DNA of 64,000 bases from Botryosphaeria dothidea (GCA_011503125.2 WWBZ02000033.1:3348001-3412000), one strand, 5' to 3'; shown: positions 24,512-34,054, counted from the stretch's first letter. Translations and numbers: made by a program. Notes: generated by a model from the sequence alone, not told the origin.

Positions 24512-25002
24512 TTAGTGGGCAGCAGCGGGCGCCTCCTCCTCCTCCTCAAACCAGTCCTCCTCCACGGGAGCGGTCTCGCCAGTAGCCGCCTGACCCTCAA
24601 CCTCGACCTGCTGGGCCTCGTACTCCTTTAGCTCGCTGGCAAGGTCGCTCTCTTCAGGCGACTGCGGGGCCTTGGGGACGGCGAACTTCTGGACGTGACC
24701 CTCGGCATCGGTGGGCTTGACGGGCGTGGGCTTGTAGTTCTTCAACTCGCGCAGGTACATGTCCTGGACAAGGTCGGCTACAGTTGATGCAATTATCAGT
24801 CATTCGCAATTGGACGACGCGATTGAAAGATCTGTATACCTTGACGGACAGCCGTGGGCGTGAGATAGGTACGGCGCGCCATGACGGCATTGCGCTGGGC
24901 CAGACGGCCGACCGAAAGGCGCTGAACGGCGCAGTCAGCATCAATGTCAGTTGTATTATGGTTGAGTAGACTCACAGAAGCCCTGATTGTCTGAGCAAGC
25001 AT
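24512..25002 (-). CDS. ATP14: Mitochondrial F1Fo-ATP synthase subunit h
   Basis: Three exons, 25002-24976, 24921-24840 and 24777-24512, give 124 residues, the same length as yeast Atp14. The N-terminus is a mitochondrial presequence (MLAQTIRAS..., Arg/Ser-rich). The mature part begins near ADLVQDMYLRELKNYKP, characteristic of subunit h. The C-terminus is very acidic (EEDWFEEEEEAP), as in other fungal members. Subunit h is a peripheral-stalk component holding F1 to Fo in the inner membrane. The small first exon (27 nt) and phase agreement make the model tight. It is divergent from the TFIIB gene, about 700 bp away. Confidence 0.9.
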
Positions 25003-25702
25003 GATGACGAGGGGGGTGGTGATGCTTCTCTCGATGGAGCTCCGTCGTCGAGGCGATGCCGGAGGATCGAAGTCGAACTTCCTTTGCGCGTCTCGGGTGC
25101 ACGGGACTCGCGAGCCTCACCTCCAAACCGTCAACGCTGGGTGAACGCGCAGTGCAGTGCCGTGATTCCACAATAGCAGAGCTTTCACAATAGCAGTAGT
25201 TCAGTATTTCTTTTCATCTTCAAATTCGCACCACCCGGTTTTCTTCAATTCCTGCTTCTTCCTCTTCCTTCAGATTCCGCCTGCTTGCAAATCCAACTCC
25301 ACGTGACGCCAAGCCTCCACCCAGGCTCCCGCCGCTGACATGCCTTCCGCCTCACACCTGTCGCCGCTTCTCTTCTTTGTTCTGGACCGCACCCACAACC
25401 CGACCTGTCCTCGCCCAAACGCGCCTTCGCTCCTTGAACGTCGCCGCCGCAGTCGCTGGAGGGAAGCCGGAATCCTCTTCTTTTGCGAACAGCTTGGCCT
25501 ACGGGCAGCGCCGTCACTGTCACCCTCGCGCCGGTCCAAACGCCGTAGACCGACCCGGACACGCTCTCTGCTCGATCACGGCGAGGTTGCACCTTTCGCG
25601 CCCGCGGAACCTCGGCGCGCGCTTCCACTCTCTCAGGAGCTGACGGACAAGCAAACCTTCGCTATTCAGCTCTTTGCGCCAGAACCTGCCACAGCGTGCA
25701 AC

Positions 25703-26770
25703 ATGGCCCTATCTCCGGGTGAAGTGCGTCCCATGGACAACTCCATCAAGCACGAGGACGAGTATGTGGATAACTTCAATATTCACATGATCTGCCCCGA
25801 CTGCAAGGAGACCCCTCCGAATCTCGTGGAAGAGTTCTCGAGCGGCGACACTGTCTGCGGATCCTGTGGCCTGGTGCTATCTGCCCGCGTTGTCGACACT
25901 CGTTCTGAGTGGAGAACTTTCTCGAACGATGATCAGAATGGCGATGACCCGTCTCGTGTTGGTGACGCTGCCAACCCGCTCCTCAACGGCTCGCAGCTGG
26001 CAACGAACATCTCCTATACCGACGGAGCGAAGAGCCGTGAGCTGAACCGCGCTCAGAACAAGTCCGGCACCGACAAGAGCAACAAGTCGCTCATGCAAGC
26101 CTACAAGCTGATCGGCCAGTGGTGTGATCGTTGGCTTCTCCCACACACTGTCAGCGACACCGCCAAACACATGTATAAGATGACGGACGATTCGAGGTTC
26201 TTCAAAGGCAAGGCGTTGGAAACCATCGTTGCTGGCTGCCTGTTCTTGGCATGCCGGCAGGCCCAGCAGGGCCGCTCGTTCCGCGAGCTCCACGAGTTGA
26301 CGGGTGTGTCGAAGAAGGAGATTGGCCGTATTTTCAAGCTGTTGGACACTTTCTTCAACAAGCAGAACAAGTCGGGCACTGTCGTCACCACTGGTGGCAT
26401 GGTCATGGCAGGCGATTCGTACAAGTCCAAAGAGGCTACCTCCCCCCCGGAGTTGTGTGCTCGTTACTGCAACGCTCTCGGTATGGACAATCGCGTCCAG
26501 ATGTTGGCTCAGCGTCTGGCAGAGGAGATGGTCAAGCAGGGTGCCTTGGCTGGTCGCTCTCCCCTCTCTGCTTGTGCTGCTTGCATCTATATGATTAGCT
26601 ACTTGGTTGATCAACCTTTGACTGCGAAGGAGATTGCACCTGTGGCAGGTGTGAGCGACGGTACTATTCGTACGGCTTACAAGCACCTCTACGCGGAGAA
26701 GGACAAGCTCCTTGATCCTACGTGGGTCAAGGAGAAGGGTCTCAAGGTCGACAAGCTTCCGGCTGCCTGA
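25703..26770 (+). CDS. SUA7: Transcription initiation factor TFIIB
   Basis: A single exon of 355 residues. The N-terminal zinc ribbon uses Cys31, Cys34, Cys52 and Cys55 (CPDC and CGSCG). It is followed by the B-reader/linker region (RSEWRTFSNDDQNGDDPSRVG), nearly invariant in TFIIB, and two cyclin-like repeats (LPHTVSDTAKHMYK...; RSPLSACAACIYMISYLV). TFIIB bridges TBP and RNA polymerase II and helps select the start site. I chose the start at 25703 because MALSPGEV... begins where other fungal TFIIB proteins do. The frame stays open upstream to an ATG at 25340, giving a Pro/Arg-rich 121-residue extension that looks like a translated leader. Certain as to family. Confidence 0.95.
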   Translation: MALSPGEVRPMDNSIKHEDEYVDNFNIHMICPDCKETPPNLVEEFSSGDTVCGSCGLVLSARVVDTRSEWRTFSNDDQNGDDPSRVGDAANPLLNGSQLATNISYTDGAKSRELNRAQNKSGTDKSNKSLMQAYKLIGQWCDRWLLPHTVSDTAKHMYKMTDDSRFFKGKALETIVAGCLFLACRQAQQGRSFRELHELTGVSKKEIGRIFKLLDTFFNKQNKSGTVVTTGGMVMAGDSYKSKEATSPPELCARYCNALGMDNRVQMLAQRLAEEMVKQGALAGRSPLSACAACIYMISYLVDQPLTAKEIAPVAGVSDGTIRTAYKHLYAEKDKLLDPTWVKEKGLKVDKLPAA

Positions 26771-28567
26771 GTTGCGACCATCTCACAAGCGCAGAGTCGA
26801 CGCGGTCGTTTCAACCATGGCCACCAGTCGCGCATGGCTCAGTTACATTATTTCGACACTTTCATAGCTCCAGGGCTACGGATGACTTTCTTTTTCTCAC
26901 TATTTTTCCCCAGGCGTAGTTACCTCACCGCGGACTCATTATTCGGACCAACTGGACCACTACCCGGAATCTAAACAACAAAATTCACCAGGCCACCAAA
27001 AAATTTTGCGATTTTTGCATAGCATGGCGTCTCGGCGGGGTCATGGATTTCTCAAAGGATGCACTCACACAGATACACACTTCGCTTTCTTTCTCACAGC
27101 AGAAGACCGACTTCACTTTCTCTGCGGGGTGTTAATTTGCACAGTCCATCAAGCGAGTATGAGAAGATCGATAAATTGTCGATGGGACGAAACAGTCGAT
27201 GCTTTGATTTTCGTGCTCCGACTTTTTCCTTTTCAGCGCGTTAGGTCCTCATTCTCGATCTAGTTGCCGTCGGCATTGGTTTTCCACATCAACCAATTGA
27301 GAAGCGGCTGTATTTCTTTTTCTTTCCCATCTTGACCCGCACGACAGTACACCCCTTTCGCCCGCGTCTGAAACATGATCAACGGGCTTCGGATAAGGGA
27401 CATGGGCGAGTTGTTGAGTTCTACTTCCATAGACTGCGCGTCCCCTCTTCACTGAGTTGGACAATGCTGCAAGGCGCGGTGGGCGGGATTCTTGGTTAGA
27501 ATTGCCTCAATTACGGCAACAAATAACAAGTAGCCGAATGAAATCGGCTTCGAAAAGCGGCTTTTCCAAGCGTATGCATTTGTGTCAAGGTGCACACGCT
27601 GTTCTCGTGGCGTTAATGTATCAAATTTCGCTCGTGACATCTACAAAAAGCGACCATCTGCCCATAATAAAGAGATGCCGCGGCTAGGGGACAGTAGCTT
27701 TCAACCCTCATAACCTCTTGGGTAGCGGAAGCATTCGTCTAGATGCAAATGGTTCCATATCCGGTGAAAACCTCTTCTGGTCGAATGCTTCGACTCCCCA
27801 AAATAGTCTTGAATAAACCTGCGCTTAACCTCTTCAATATTACTCTCAATGCTAACCACTGGCTGCTGCAGCCCTCTTTAGTATATAAGGGGTTGAAACA
27901 GTCATCGGAACGCAAAGGCCACAAAATTCTCCTTGGCTGTGTAGTGCAACACGCCAAAGGTCGCGACTTCCACTTTCTCACACGGCAAGGTACATCTGGT
28001 AATCACTAGTGCTTGTCCTATCATCAGGAGAACTTTACAGAGATATGCCAAATACCAAATTCATTCGAGTGTCTTTCTCAAGAGGGGAGGGTATCATCTA
28101 TGATGAAGTGTGGTTCATGCACGTTCGCCACCGAAAAAAATCGAAGGGTGAGATGGGAGATGCTCAATGGGGGGGGGAAACCCAGTACCAACTTTCCCCC
28201 CAAAAAAGATACCCAAGACAAGAAAAGAAAATAAAATCACCGAGGAGAAAGAACCAAAAGAGACCCCGCGCTAGCCATGCTATGCGCCTTCGCCCCAACC
28301 CTAAAAACTTGCTTGCCTACCATTTCTTTTATTGCTCCTTCATTTCGAACGTCAACTTTTGCGCCTGGTCGCCGTTTCTGACTCCGGGCTATGATTTGGT
28401 TTTCGAATGATGCGGAGATACAGGAGGTGTACGGTTCTCAGTACAGCTCCCTCGTCCGTCGACCGCTATAGTTGCACCAGTCGCACTGCAGGGCGAAGAA
28501 TGAATCAGATCCAAGTCTCAACAATAGCAGGAATCAAATGCAGTATTTCAACTGCAGGGAGGAATGA
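26771..28567. other. Intergenic region containing a dispersed repeat copy
   Basis: No supported gene. The first few hundred bases are the TFIIB 3' region. A short repeat at about 27731-27880 is described separately. From 28100 to 28270 the + strand is purine-rich with a run of nine G near 28170. The open frame 28009-28410 (+) is low-complexity and not accepted. Confidence 0.5.
27731..27880. repeat. Dispersed repeat, copy A (hairpin-bearing, MITE-like)
   Basis: About 150 bp related to copy B at 36113-36240. It starts with GCATTCGTCTAGATG, has the inverted CGAATGCTTCGACTC about 50 bases later, and ends with GCTAACCACTGGCTGCTGCAG. The same ordered blocks appear in copy B. The inner inverted repeat here is reduced to 7 bp (GCATTCG/CGAATGC). 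No coding capacity. Either a degenerate non-autonomous element or another short repeat family. Confidence 0.45.
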
Positions 28568-28901
28568 TCATACAGCGATAGCAGAAGAGCCGTCGTTATC
28601 GATGATGCAGTACTCGTTGCGGCAAGTGCGGCAGGCGCGGATGAACAGGGCTTTGCATTCAGCGCACTGTGTAGTTGCACGCAGCAGGTCAGTCAAGAAG
28701 TATCAACACAATAAGCAAAGCAAGAGATGGGATGCTGTGGTGCTTATGATGGGCTCCACACGTACAGTTGGACCGCAGCCAAAGCATTCTCGCTTCACGC
28801 CGATCTGGGGATGGAATCGTGTCAGCTACTCCGTGCTCGTACTCCCTACACGGACATACCTCTATGAGTGTCGGGGCCGAGATTTCGAGAGCGCTGTCCA
28901 T
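28568..28901 (-). CDS. Short Cys-rich ORF, possible detached tail of the F-box protein
   Basis: A hand-built model with three exons, 28901-28860, 28804-28766 and 28666-28568, all phase 0 (GTATGT and GTACGT donors; CCCCAG and CACAG acceptors), gives 59 residues. It reads MDSALEISAPTLIE, then IGVKRECFGCGPT, then CAECKALFIRACRTCRNEYC and a short acidic end. Eight cysteines in CxxC-type spacing suggest binding of one or two zinc ions. It lies about 100 bp downstream of the F-box gene on the same strand. An in-frame TAG just before the ATG argues against simple read-through. It could be a separate small protein, an alternative 3' end of the F-box transcript, or a remnant. Coding status is uncertain. 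Confidence 0.42.
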
Positions 28902-29002
28902 GGTCTATTTCTTTCTTGCAGGTCTGCCGGCTTCCAGATGAGGATGTCCGGATGGGGTTGTTTCTGATGTCCATATTGGTTTGTGAAGTCCGTCCTTCTT
29001 CT

Positions 29003-30361
29003 TCATCCCCACATACCAGCGCTCCCGGCCCCTGACATCATCTCCTCGACTAGGCAGTGTGCGGTGCAGAGGCCCATATGTACCTTGATATCACGGAGAT
29101 TTTGGCCCTCGGCAGAAATCTCCTGGAGGGCCTCGGTTTGTTGCATGGCGGTGAGTGTCGAGCCATTGACATGGGAATGGGGATTTGAGCTACCAGCGTA
29201 GCACTTCTCGTCCCACCACTTGTTGCAGCGCTCGCACCATCGGCCACGGAGGCAGTCTTCGCACCGGGCGATCAGCTTCGGGAATGGGCTTCCTGGCGAT
29301 ACGGATGGCTTCTGCGCCGATTGGGCGGTGGACGAGTGGAGCGGTGGCGGACTCAACAGCGGCAAGTGATGCGCTGGTGAGCTCCCAAACTCCGCAGGCC
29401 CTTCTTGGCAGGAGTGGCAGCTCTGGCACCCCGACGGTCCCAAAGCGATGCTAGCTACTGCAGGATGCAGATAGGCATTCTGGGGTCCGCTGTCGGCGCG
29501 AGAAGCGGCGAGGTCATGGCGCGGGCCCCTGCATAGGACGGCGTCGAAGAAGATGATACCCTCGCACGCCTTGAGCGTCTCCGCCCACTCCGCTGAGGGC
29601 CGCTTGTGCAGCACACGTCCCGCAGACTGATACCACTTGTGATGCTCAGACCTCGCCAACGCACTAGACAAGGCATTGCTGGACCGCTGGTTCCATTCCG
29701 CTCCGATCTGCGCGCCAAGAGACGACATTACGCCGCCGGGGGTGCGGGGCGGACTCCGCTGCTTCTTTCTTGACACCGGCTCCGTCGCAGGACCGGGTTC
29801 TTTTGCGCCGAAGACGTACAGTCCTTTGAGACGAGGCGTACCCGCGGGCCGGGTGGGGCGGACCGCGTACCGCAATACCTGCTGCAGCTTGCGCTCGTTG
29901 AGATGCTCCGCCTCGCGGATCGACAGGATGCGCACGTTGAATCGGTCCTCGGCGACTATCTCGCGCACAAGGTCGGCAGGCACGCTGAGACCGTCAAGGA
30001 CCAGGGTGTAAACATGCTCCAGGACATTTTTTTTCTCGAGCTTGTTGAAGATGCCACGGAGAGGGCCGGAGTAGAAATCGTCTTCGGTCAGCGCTTCGTC
30101 CATGCGCTCTGCGCGCCAGGTGTTGCCGCCGCGGTCGAGTGGCGCATGGTTTTGAATGACAGCGGACTTGACGGTCGAGAGGTCGAGGTAGCGGAGGGCG
30201 TCGGGAGAATGGTAGATGAGAGCTCTGAAGGCTTTGTTCACGGAAGCGAGAGCAAAAATGGAGGCGGTCGACAGGTAGGGCGTAGTTTGGCGCAGGAGAA
30301 GCGAGTTACTCAACAAGTCATGAAGCGTGATAGGTGTGGTCGCATCCGCAGATGGAGCCAT
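29003..30361 (-). CDS. F-box protein with Cys-rich C-terminus
   Basis: A single exon; from the ATG at 30361 the protein has 452 residues. The start is followed by TPITLHDLLSNSLLLRQTTPYLSTASIFALASVNKAFRALI in three short blocks, an F-box that would bind Skp1 in an SCF ubiquitin ligase. Helical segments with a DLVREIVAEDRFNVRILSI leucine-rich pattern follow. The C-terminal third has clustered Cys pairs (CQSCHSC, CEDCLRGRWCERCNKWW) and ends LVEEMMSGAGSAGMWG, a closing pattern I associate with this fungal F-box family. An in-frame ATG at 30544 would add 61 residues of low-complexity sequence; I prefer the internal one because the F-box starts right after it. It is divergent from the UFD1-family gene, linking two ubiquitin-pathway genes. 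Substrate unknown. Confidence 0.82.
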   Translation of the reverse strand: MAPSADATTPITLHDLLSNSLLLRQTTPYLSTASIFALASVNKAFRALIYHSPDALRYLDLSTVKSAVIQNHAPLDRGGNTWRAERMDEALTEDDFYSGPLRGIFNKLEKKNVLEHVYTLVLDGLSVPADLVREIVAEDRFNVRILSIREAEHLNERKLQQVLRYAVRPTRPAGTPRLKGLYVFGAKEPGPATEPVSRKKQRSPPRTPGGVMSSLGAQIGAEWNQRSSNALSSALARSEHHKWYQSAGRVLHKRPSAEWAETLKACEGIIFFDAVLCRGPRHDLAASRADSGPQNAYLHPAVASIALGPSGCQSCHSCQEGPAEFGSSPAHHLPLLSPPPLHSSTAQSAQKPSVSPGSPFPKLIARCEDCLRGRWCERCNKWWDEKCYAGSSNPHSHVNGSTLTAMQQTEALQEISAEGQNLRDIKVHMGLCTAHCLVEEMMSGAGSAGMWG

Positions 30362-30783
30362 TGAAGGAATGCTTGGTGAAGCGCGTAGATGTGCGAGAAG
30401 AGCTTTGGAAAGGAGGAAACTGCTGGGAGCAGCAGAGGGGGAGGAGGGAGCAATTATATGGGACAGCGCGCGCCAGCTGCCGCATGGAGCGCGTGGGACA
30501 TGGCCGTTCGACGGGGAAACCATCATGTCAAGCAATGCTGTCATTCGGGCTGACTGACGCTCAAGCCACAGCTCTTACCCTGCAGGGTCTAGCCCCTCCC
30601 GCCTATCTTATCGCCTCTGCGTCACCGCGCCTGCCCGCGTCAGGGCCTCTACTTTGCCTCAGTGCGCTGCTTACAATTGCAGCTTTCGAGAAGTTACCGC
30701 GCGCCCGCGCCTCGCTCCTTTTTCTGTTTTCTACTTCTTCTTCGCAGCTTCTTGCCTGCTGCACGTTCCCTATCGCACTCAAC

Positions 30784-33189
30784 ATGGCTTCCGACTCCGA
30801 ATCCGCAGAGCCCGCTCCTCTGCAATGGTCCGCGCAGTTCGACGTTGCCGCATCATCCAAAACGCGCCAGCTCCCTGGAGACAAGCTCCTACTTCCACCG
30901 TCCGCCCTCGAACAGCTCCTAGCTGCCGCGCCCGTAGTATCGACCCCGTCTGCCTCGAACCAGCCGCATACTTCCGCCTTCGATCCCTTCAACCCCCACA
31001 CGTTTGCTGCCGAACGTAATGCGCGCGAGTTGCAGTACCAAGACAGAGTCCAGCAGTTGCCGCACCCTCTTACTTTCCGACTAGTCAACCCGGATAATGG
31101 CAAGGCAGTCTACGCTGGTATCCGAGAATTCTCCGCCGACGACGGAGAGGTCGTGCTGAGTAAATTTCTACGGGAGTCTTTGGGCCTTGAGTCCCAAGAG
31201 GTTGACGACAGCAACCCTTCAAGCGGTCATACCAGTGATGAAGATGCCACAATAGCGAATGGAGCTGGGGAGGTCGCGACGAATGGTAAGGCAAAACCAA
31301 GAATCACAATCCATGCGAAACAACTCCCAAAAGGCACTTTCGTTAAGCTGCGCCCTTTGGAAGCTGGCTACGACCCCGAGGATTGGAAATCACTTCTGGA
31401 GCAACATATGCGCTCTAATTTTACGACTTTGACGGATGGAGAAGTACTCGTGATACCCGGAGGACGTGGCGCTGGAGGCAAGAAACAGGAGTTTCGGTTT
31501 TTGATAGATGGGGTTAAGCCGGAAGGGGATGGGATCTGCGTGGTGGATACAGACTTGGAGGTTGACATCGAAGCGTTGAATGAAGATCAGGCCCGAGAGA
31601 CCCTGAAGAGGATAGCGGCAAAAATGCAGAAGGTTCCAGGCACAACAGGAGGAAGTTCGGCCGGTGGAAAGCTGGCTTTACTGAAGGCGGAGCATGGTCA
31701 GGTTCTGGACGGCGAATACGTGGATTACGAAATACCCTCATGGATACGCGCTCAAGGGATTGAAATCGAGCTCAGCGGAGTGGACGACGAAGAGGAAGTC
31801 GACCTCTACGTGAACCCATTTGGACCTCGTCAAAGAGCAAAGCCGCGCGCGGATGAACACGTCTTTGCGGATGTGTCGAGCAAATATCAGAAGCGGGTAA
31901 GGCTACGCCCCACGAATGTGGAGCTCGAAGACGCAGAGTCCTTGCGGGTGTCGGTCCACGCATATGCTACTGACGACTCCTCCGCCGAGAAATCTCCAAA
32001 GACCTACCAGATTCGGGCCGCTCCGTTCGAACCCAATGACGATAACGAGTCTCACAAGACATCAGAAACATCTCTGGACGCTAAACCACTGAATCCTGAC
32101 GATGTCCAATGCAAGAATTGTCACCAGTGGGTGCCGAAGGGAAGCCTGTTTCTCCATGAGAACTTCTGTCTCCGAAACAACATCGTCTGTCCAAAAGGCT
32201 GCAATCAGGTATTCCAGAAGCGTTCCGAAGCTTTCTCTAACCACTGGCACTGCCCGCACGACACCTTCTATGGAAACACCGCACTAAGTCATGCAAAGCA
32301 TGATGCCATGTTCCACACATCACATACCTGCGACCACTGCAATCGCACTTTCGCTTCCCTCTCTCAACTTGCCCATCACAAAACGACCGTCTGCCCTGGA
32401 AAGCACATTCTTTGCCAATTTTGTCACCTCGAGGTCCCGCAAGAAGGCGATCCTGATGAGCCGAACCATGAAGCTCTCCTCTCTGGTCTCACTCCGCACG
32501 AGCTCGCTGATGGCGGGCGCACGACCGAATGCCATCTCTGCAACAAGATCATCCGGCTCCGTGACATGTCAACGCATCTCAAGCATCACGAATTCGAGAA
32601 GTTGAGCCGACCCGCCCCACGACTCTGCCGGAATTCCAACTGCGGTCGCACACTTGATGGCGCCAGTAAAACTGGAGACACTCGCGCCGGCACCCACAAG
32701 GGCCAAGCCCCGGGCAATGACATCGGATTGTGCAGCGTCTGCTTTGGTCCGCTGTACGTCAGCATGTACGATCCCGAAGGCAAGGCCTTACGCAGGCGCG
32801 TTGAGCGGAGGTACCTCACGCAGCTGCTGACTGGCTGCGGGAAGGACTGGTGCCGGAATGAGATGTGCAAGACTGGTCGACAGAACCAAAAGATCGAGCC
32901 TGCAGGCTTCTCATCGAAGGAGGCACTGCCGGTGATCAAGCCCCTGCTGGATAAGCTGCCGGTCAAGGAAGGAGAGACACCGGAGACGCCAATGCATTTC
33001 TGCACGGACGAGTCGAGTCAGAAGAAACGGAACCTGGCAGAGATGCTGGCGGCGGAGGGAAATGGTAGTGGAAAGGATGGCTATGGACTGGAATGGTGTG
33101 TAGCCGCAATGGAAGCAGAAGGAGGAGATTTGCAAAAGGCAAGAGAATGGTTAAAGGGATGGGCGCCGCAGAGAGAGGAGGCGAACTGA
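30784..33189 (+). CDS. UFD1-family protein with C-terminal zinc fingers
   Basis: A single exon of 801 residues from the ATG at 30784 (context CAACATGG). The N-terminal region has a UFD1-like double-psi barrel: LQWSAQFDV, KLLLPPSALEQL, the HPLTFRL strand, then KQLPKGTFVKLRPLEAGY, diagnostic of UFD1 proteins. Residues about 590-740 contain several C2H2/CCHC zinc clusters (CKNCHQWVPKGSLFLHENFC, CDHCNRTFASLSQLAHH, CHLCNKIIRLRDMSTHLKHH). The end (YGLEWCVAAMEAEGG...KAREWL) resembles a UBA-type helix bundle. UFD1 proteins act with Cdc48 on ubiquitylated clients. This longer zinc-finger form is a separate fungal paralogue type, not classical Ufd1. The frame extends upstream to 30334, overlapping the F-box gene antisense, but the extra residues are non-conserved leader. 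Confidence 0.88.
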   Translation: MASDSESAEPAPLQWSAQFDVAASSKTRQLPGDKLLLPPSALEQLLAAAPVVSTPSASNQPHTSAFDPFNPHTFAAERNARELQYQDRVQQLPHPLTFRLVNPDNGKAVYAGIREFSADDGEVVLSKFLRESLGLESQEVDDSNPSSGHTSDEDATIANGAGEVATNGKAKPRITIHAKQLPKGTFVKLRPLEAGYDPEDWKSLLEQHMRSNFTTLTDGEVLVIPGGRGAGGKKQEFRFLIDGVKPEGDGICVVDTDLEVDIEALNEDQARETLKRIAAKMQKVPGTTGGSSAGGKLALLKAEHGQVLDGEYVDYEIPSWIRAQGIEIELSGVDDEEEVDLYVNPFGPRQRAKPRADEHVFADVSSKYQKRVRLRPTNVELEDAESLRVSVHAYATDDSSAEKSPKTYQIRAAPFEPNDDNESHKTSETSLDAKPLNPDDVQCKNCHQWVPKGSLFLHENFCLRNNIVCPKGCNQVFQKRSEAFSNHWHCPHDTFYGNTALSHAKHDAMFHTSHTCDHCNRTFASLSQLAHHKTTVCPGKHILCQFCHLEVPQEGDPDEPNHEALLSGLTPHELADGGRTTECHLCNKIIRLRDMSTHLKHHEFEKLSRPAPRLCRNSNCGRTLDGASKTGDTRAGTHKGQAPGNDIGLCSVCFGPLYVSMYDPEGKALRRRVERRYLTQLLTGCGKDWCRNEMCKTGRQNQKIEPAGFSSKEALPVIKPLLDKLPVKEGETPETPMHFCTDESSQKKRNLAEMLAAEGNGSGKDGYGLEWCVAAMEAEGGDLQKAREWLKGWAPQREEAN

Positions 33190-33357
33190 GATCGGATAAA
33201 GAGTAATTTGGCTATTCTACTTAAGTGCGTTGCATAGCAACTTCAATTGGCGCTGGGGAATAAGTAAAGCATTTTTATGGCGTTAGCTGCTCGTAGAGCG
33301 GCAAATAGATATAGAGTAATATAGTCATAGCTAAGTTTTATAGTAAAATGCGCTATA
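33190..33357. repeat. AT-rich RIP-like tract, left part
   Basis: Sequence becomes rich in TA dinucleotides directly after the UFD1-family gene and resumes at 33595-33737, on the other side of the solo LTR. The pattern (TATAG, ATAGTAATA, TTATAGTAAAATG) is typical of repeats mutated C-to-T by RIP. No coding potential remains. Confidence 0.55.
33353..33357. repeat. Target-site duplication CTATA, left copy
   Basis: Five bases CTATA precede the LTR and are repeated exactly at 33590-33594 after it, the size made by LTR-retrotransposon integrases. Confidence 0.75.
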
Positions 33358-33589
33358 TGTCAGGCCCCTCAAGCGCTACCACCCCAGGCAACTGGGTAGA
33401 TACTCAACAGCAACCAGAGGCCCCAGCTGTACCAAGGATAACTCGGTCAGGCACTAGGGCACGGGCCCAGCGCTAAGCGACTGGGTATATTTACCCTTCG
33501 CCCTCTCTTTCCAGACTCTCTTTCCTTTCTCCTTGTACATAGATTTTCAGTTGAAAGCAATACCATCATTTCGGCTTTGCTGCCTCACA
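33358..33589. mobile_element. Solo LTR of a retrotransposon (232 bp)
   Basis: The element begins TGTCAGGCCCCTC and ends GCTGCCTCACA, so it has TG...CA ends with an imperfect inverted repeat (TGTCAGG / CCTCACA). It is bounded by an exact CTATA duplication. A TATA-like motif (GGGTATATTTAC) lies at about position 130 of the element and a pyrimidine-rich stretch follows, matching a promoter then a transcribed region. No internal gag-pol sequence lies next to it, so it is a solo LTR left by recombination between the two LTRs. It is not AT-biased, unlike the sequence on both sides, so it probably arrived after that sequence was mutated. Confidence 0.78.
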
Positions 33590-33594
33590 CTATA

Positions 33595-33737
33595 TTTACG
33601 GCGGGCCGAGATTTTACCTTAGTAACTACTAAAAAAGCACCTCTATTTCGAAATATCTATAATTATAACTACTATACGTTAAAAATCTATCTATTTACGT
33701 TTATGTTAAATAATTTATATAATATTAAGCTTATAGC
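33595..33737. repeat. AT-rich RIP-like tract, right part
   Basis: About 140 bp of extreme AT content (TATTTACG, AAATATCTATAATTATAAC, TAAATAATTTATATAATATT). It continues the tract interrupted by the solo LTR. No gene. Confidence 0.6.
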
Positions 33738-34054
33738 TGTTAGAGTCTGAAGCCTTAGGATTAAGCCTCAGAGGATCATCGGCAGGTTACGTAACGGCAG
33801 GTCACGTGACGCCAAGCCTCCCTTGTGTGATGGCTTGTATCCGGTGCACTCGCGGAAATACAGTGGCATTCTATCTACGAGAAGACTAAAAGGAAGCAAG
33901 GTTTTAAGCAAGATAGCGCTGCTTATATATCTCTCCAGGGTTCCTTTTGCTGGTAGCGAGTTGTAGAGTTTTCTTGTTGAGCTTCAGGGTCCTCTCGACC
34001 CAAGATCTCGCCGCAGGATCCATCCAAGGCACCCTCAGGGTTCAAACCGTAACA
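33738..34054 (-). mobile_element. Second LTR-like element, minus orientation
   Basis: Read on the minus strand, it starts TGTTACGGTTTGAACCC and ends GACTCTAACA, giving TGTTA/TAACA inverted termini over 317 bp. A TATA-like AGAGATATATAAGCAG lies inside in the same orientation. Flanking five-base words differ (CCTTG on the right, ATAGC on the left), so no target-site duplication supports it. Another TGTTACG start occurs at 34232 on the minus strand, so this may be a truncated or recombined pair of LTRs. Less certain than the 33358-33589 element. Confidence 0.45.

Noticed and set aside
28009..28410. 133-codon plus-strand frame
   Set aside because: Low-complexity Lys/Arg/Gln stretch from purine-rich DNA; nothing protein-like.
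29003..30544. F-box protein starting at the upstream ATG 30544
   Set aside because: The extra 61 residues are low complexity; the F-box begins just after the internal ATG at 30361. Not excluded.
34037..34053. GGGTTCAAACC, B-box-like sequence
   Set aside because: Lies at the border of an LTR-like element; no A-box or cloverleaf.
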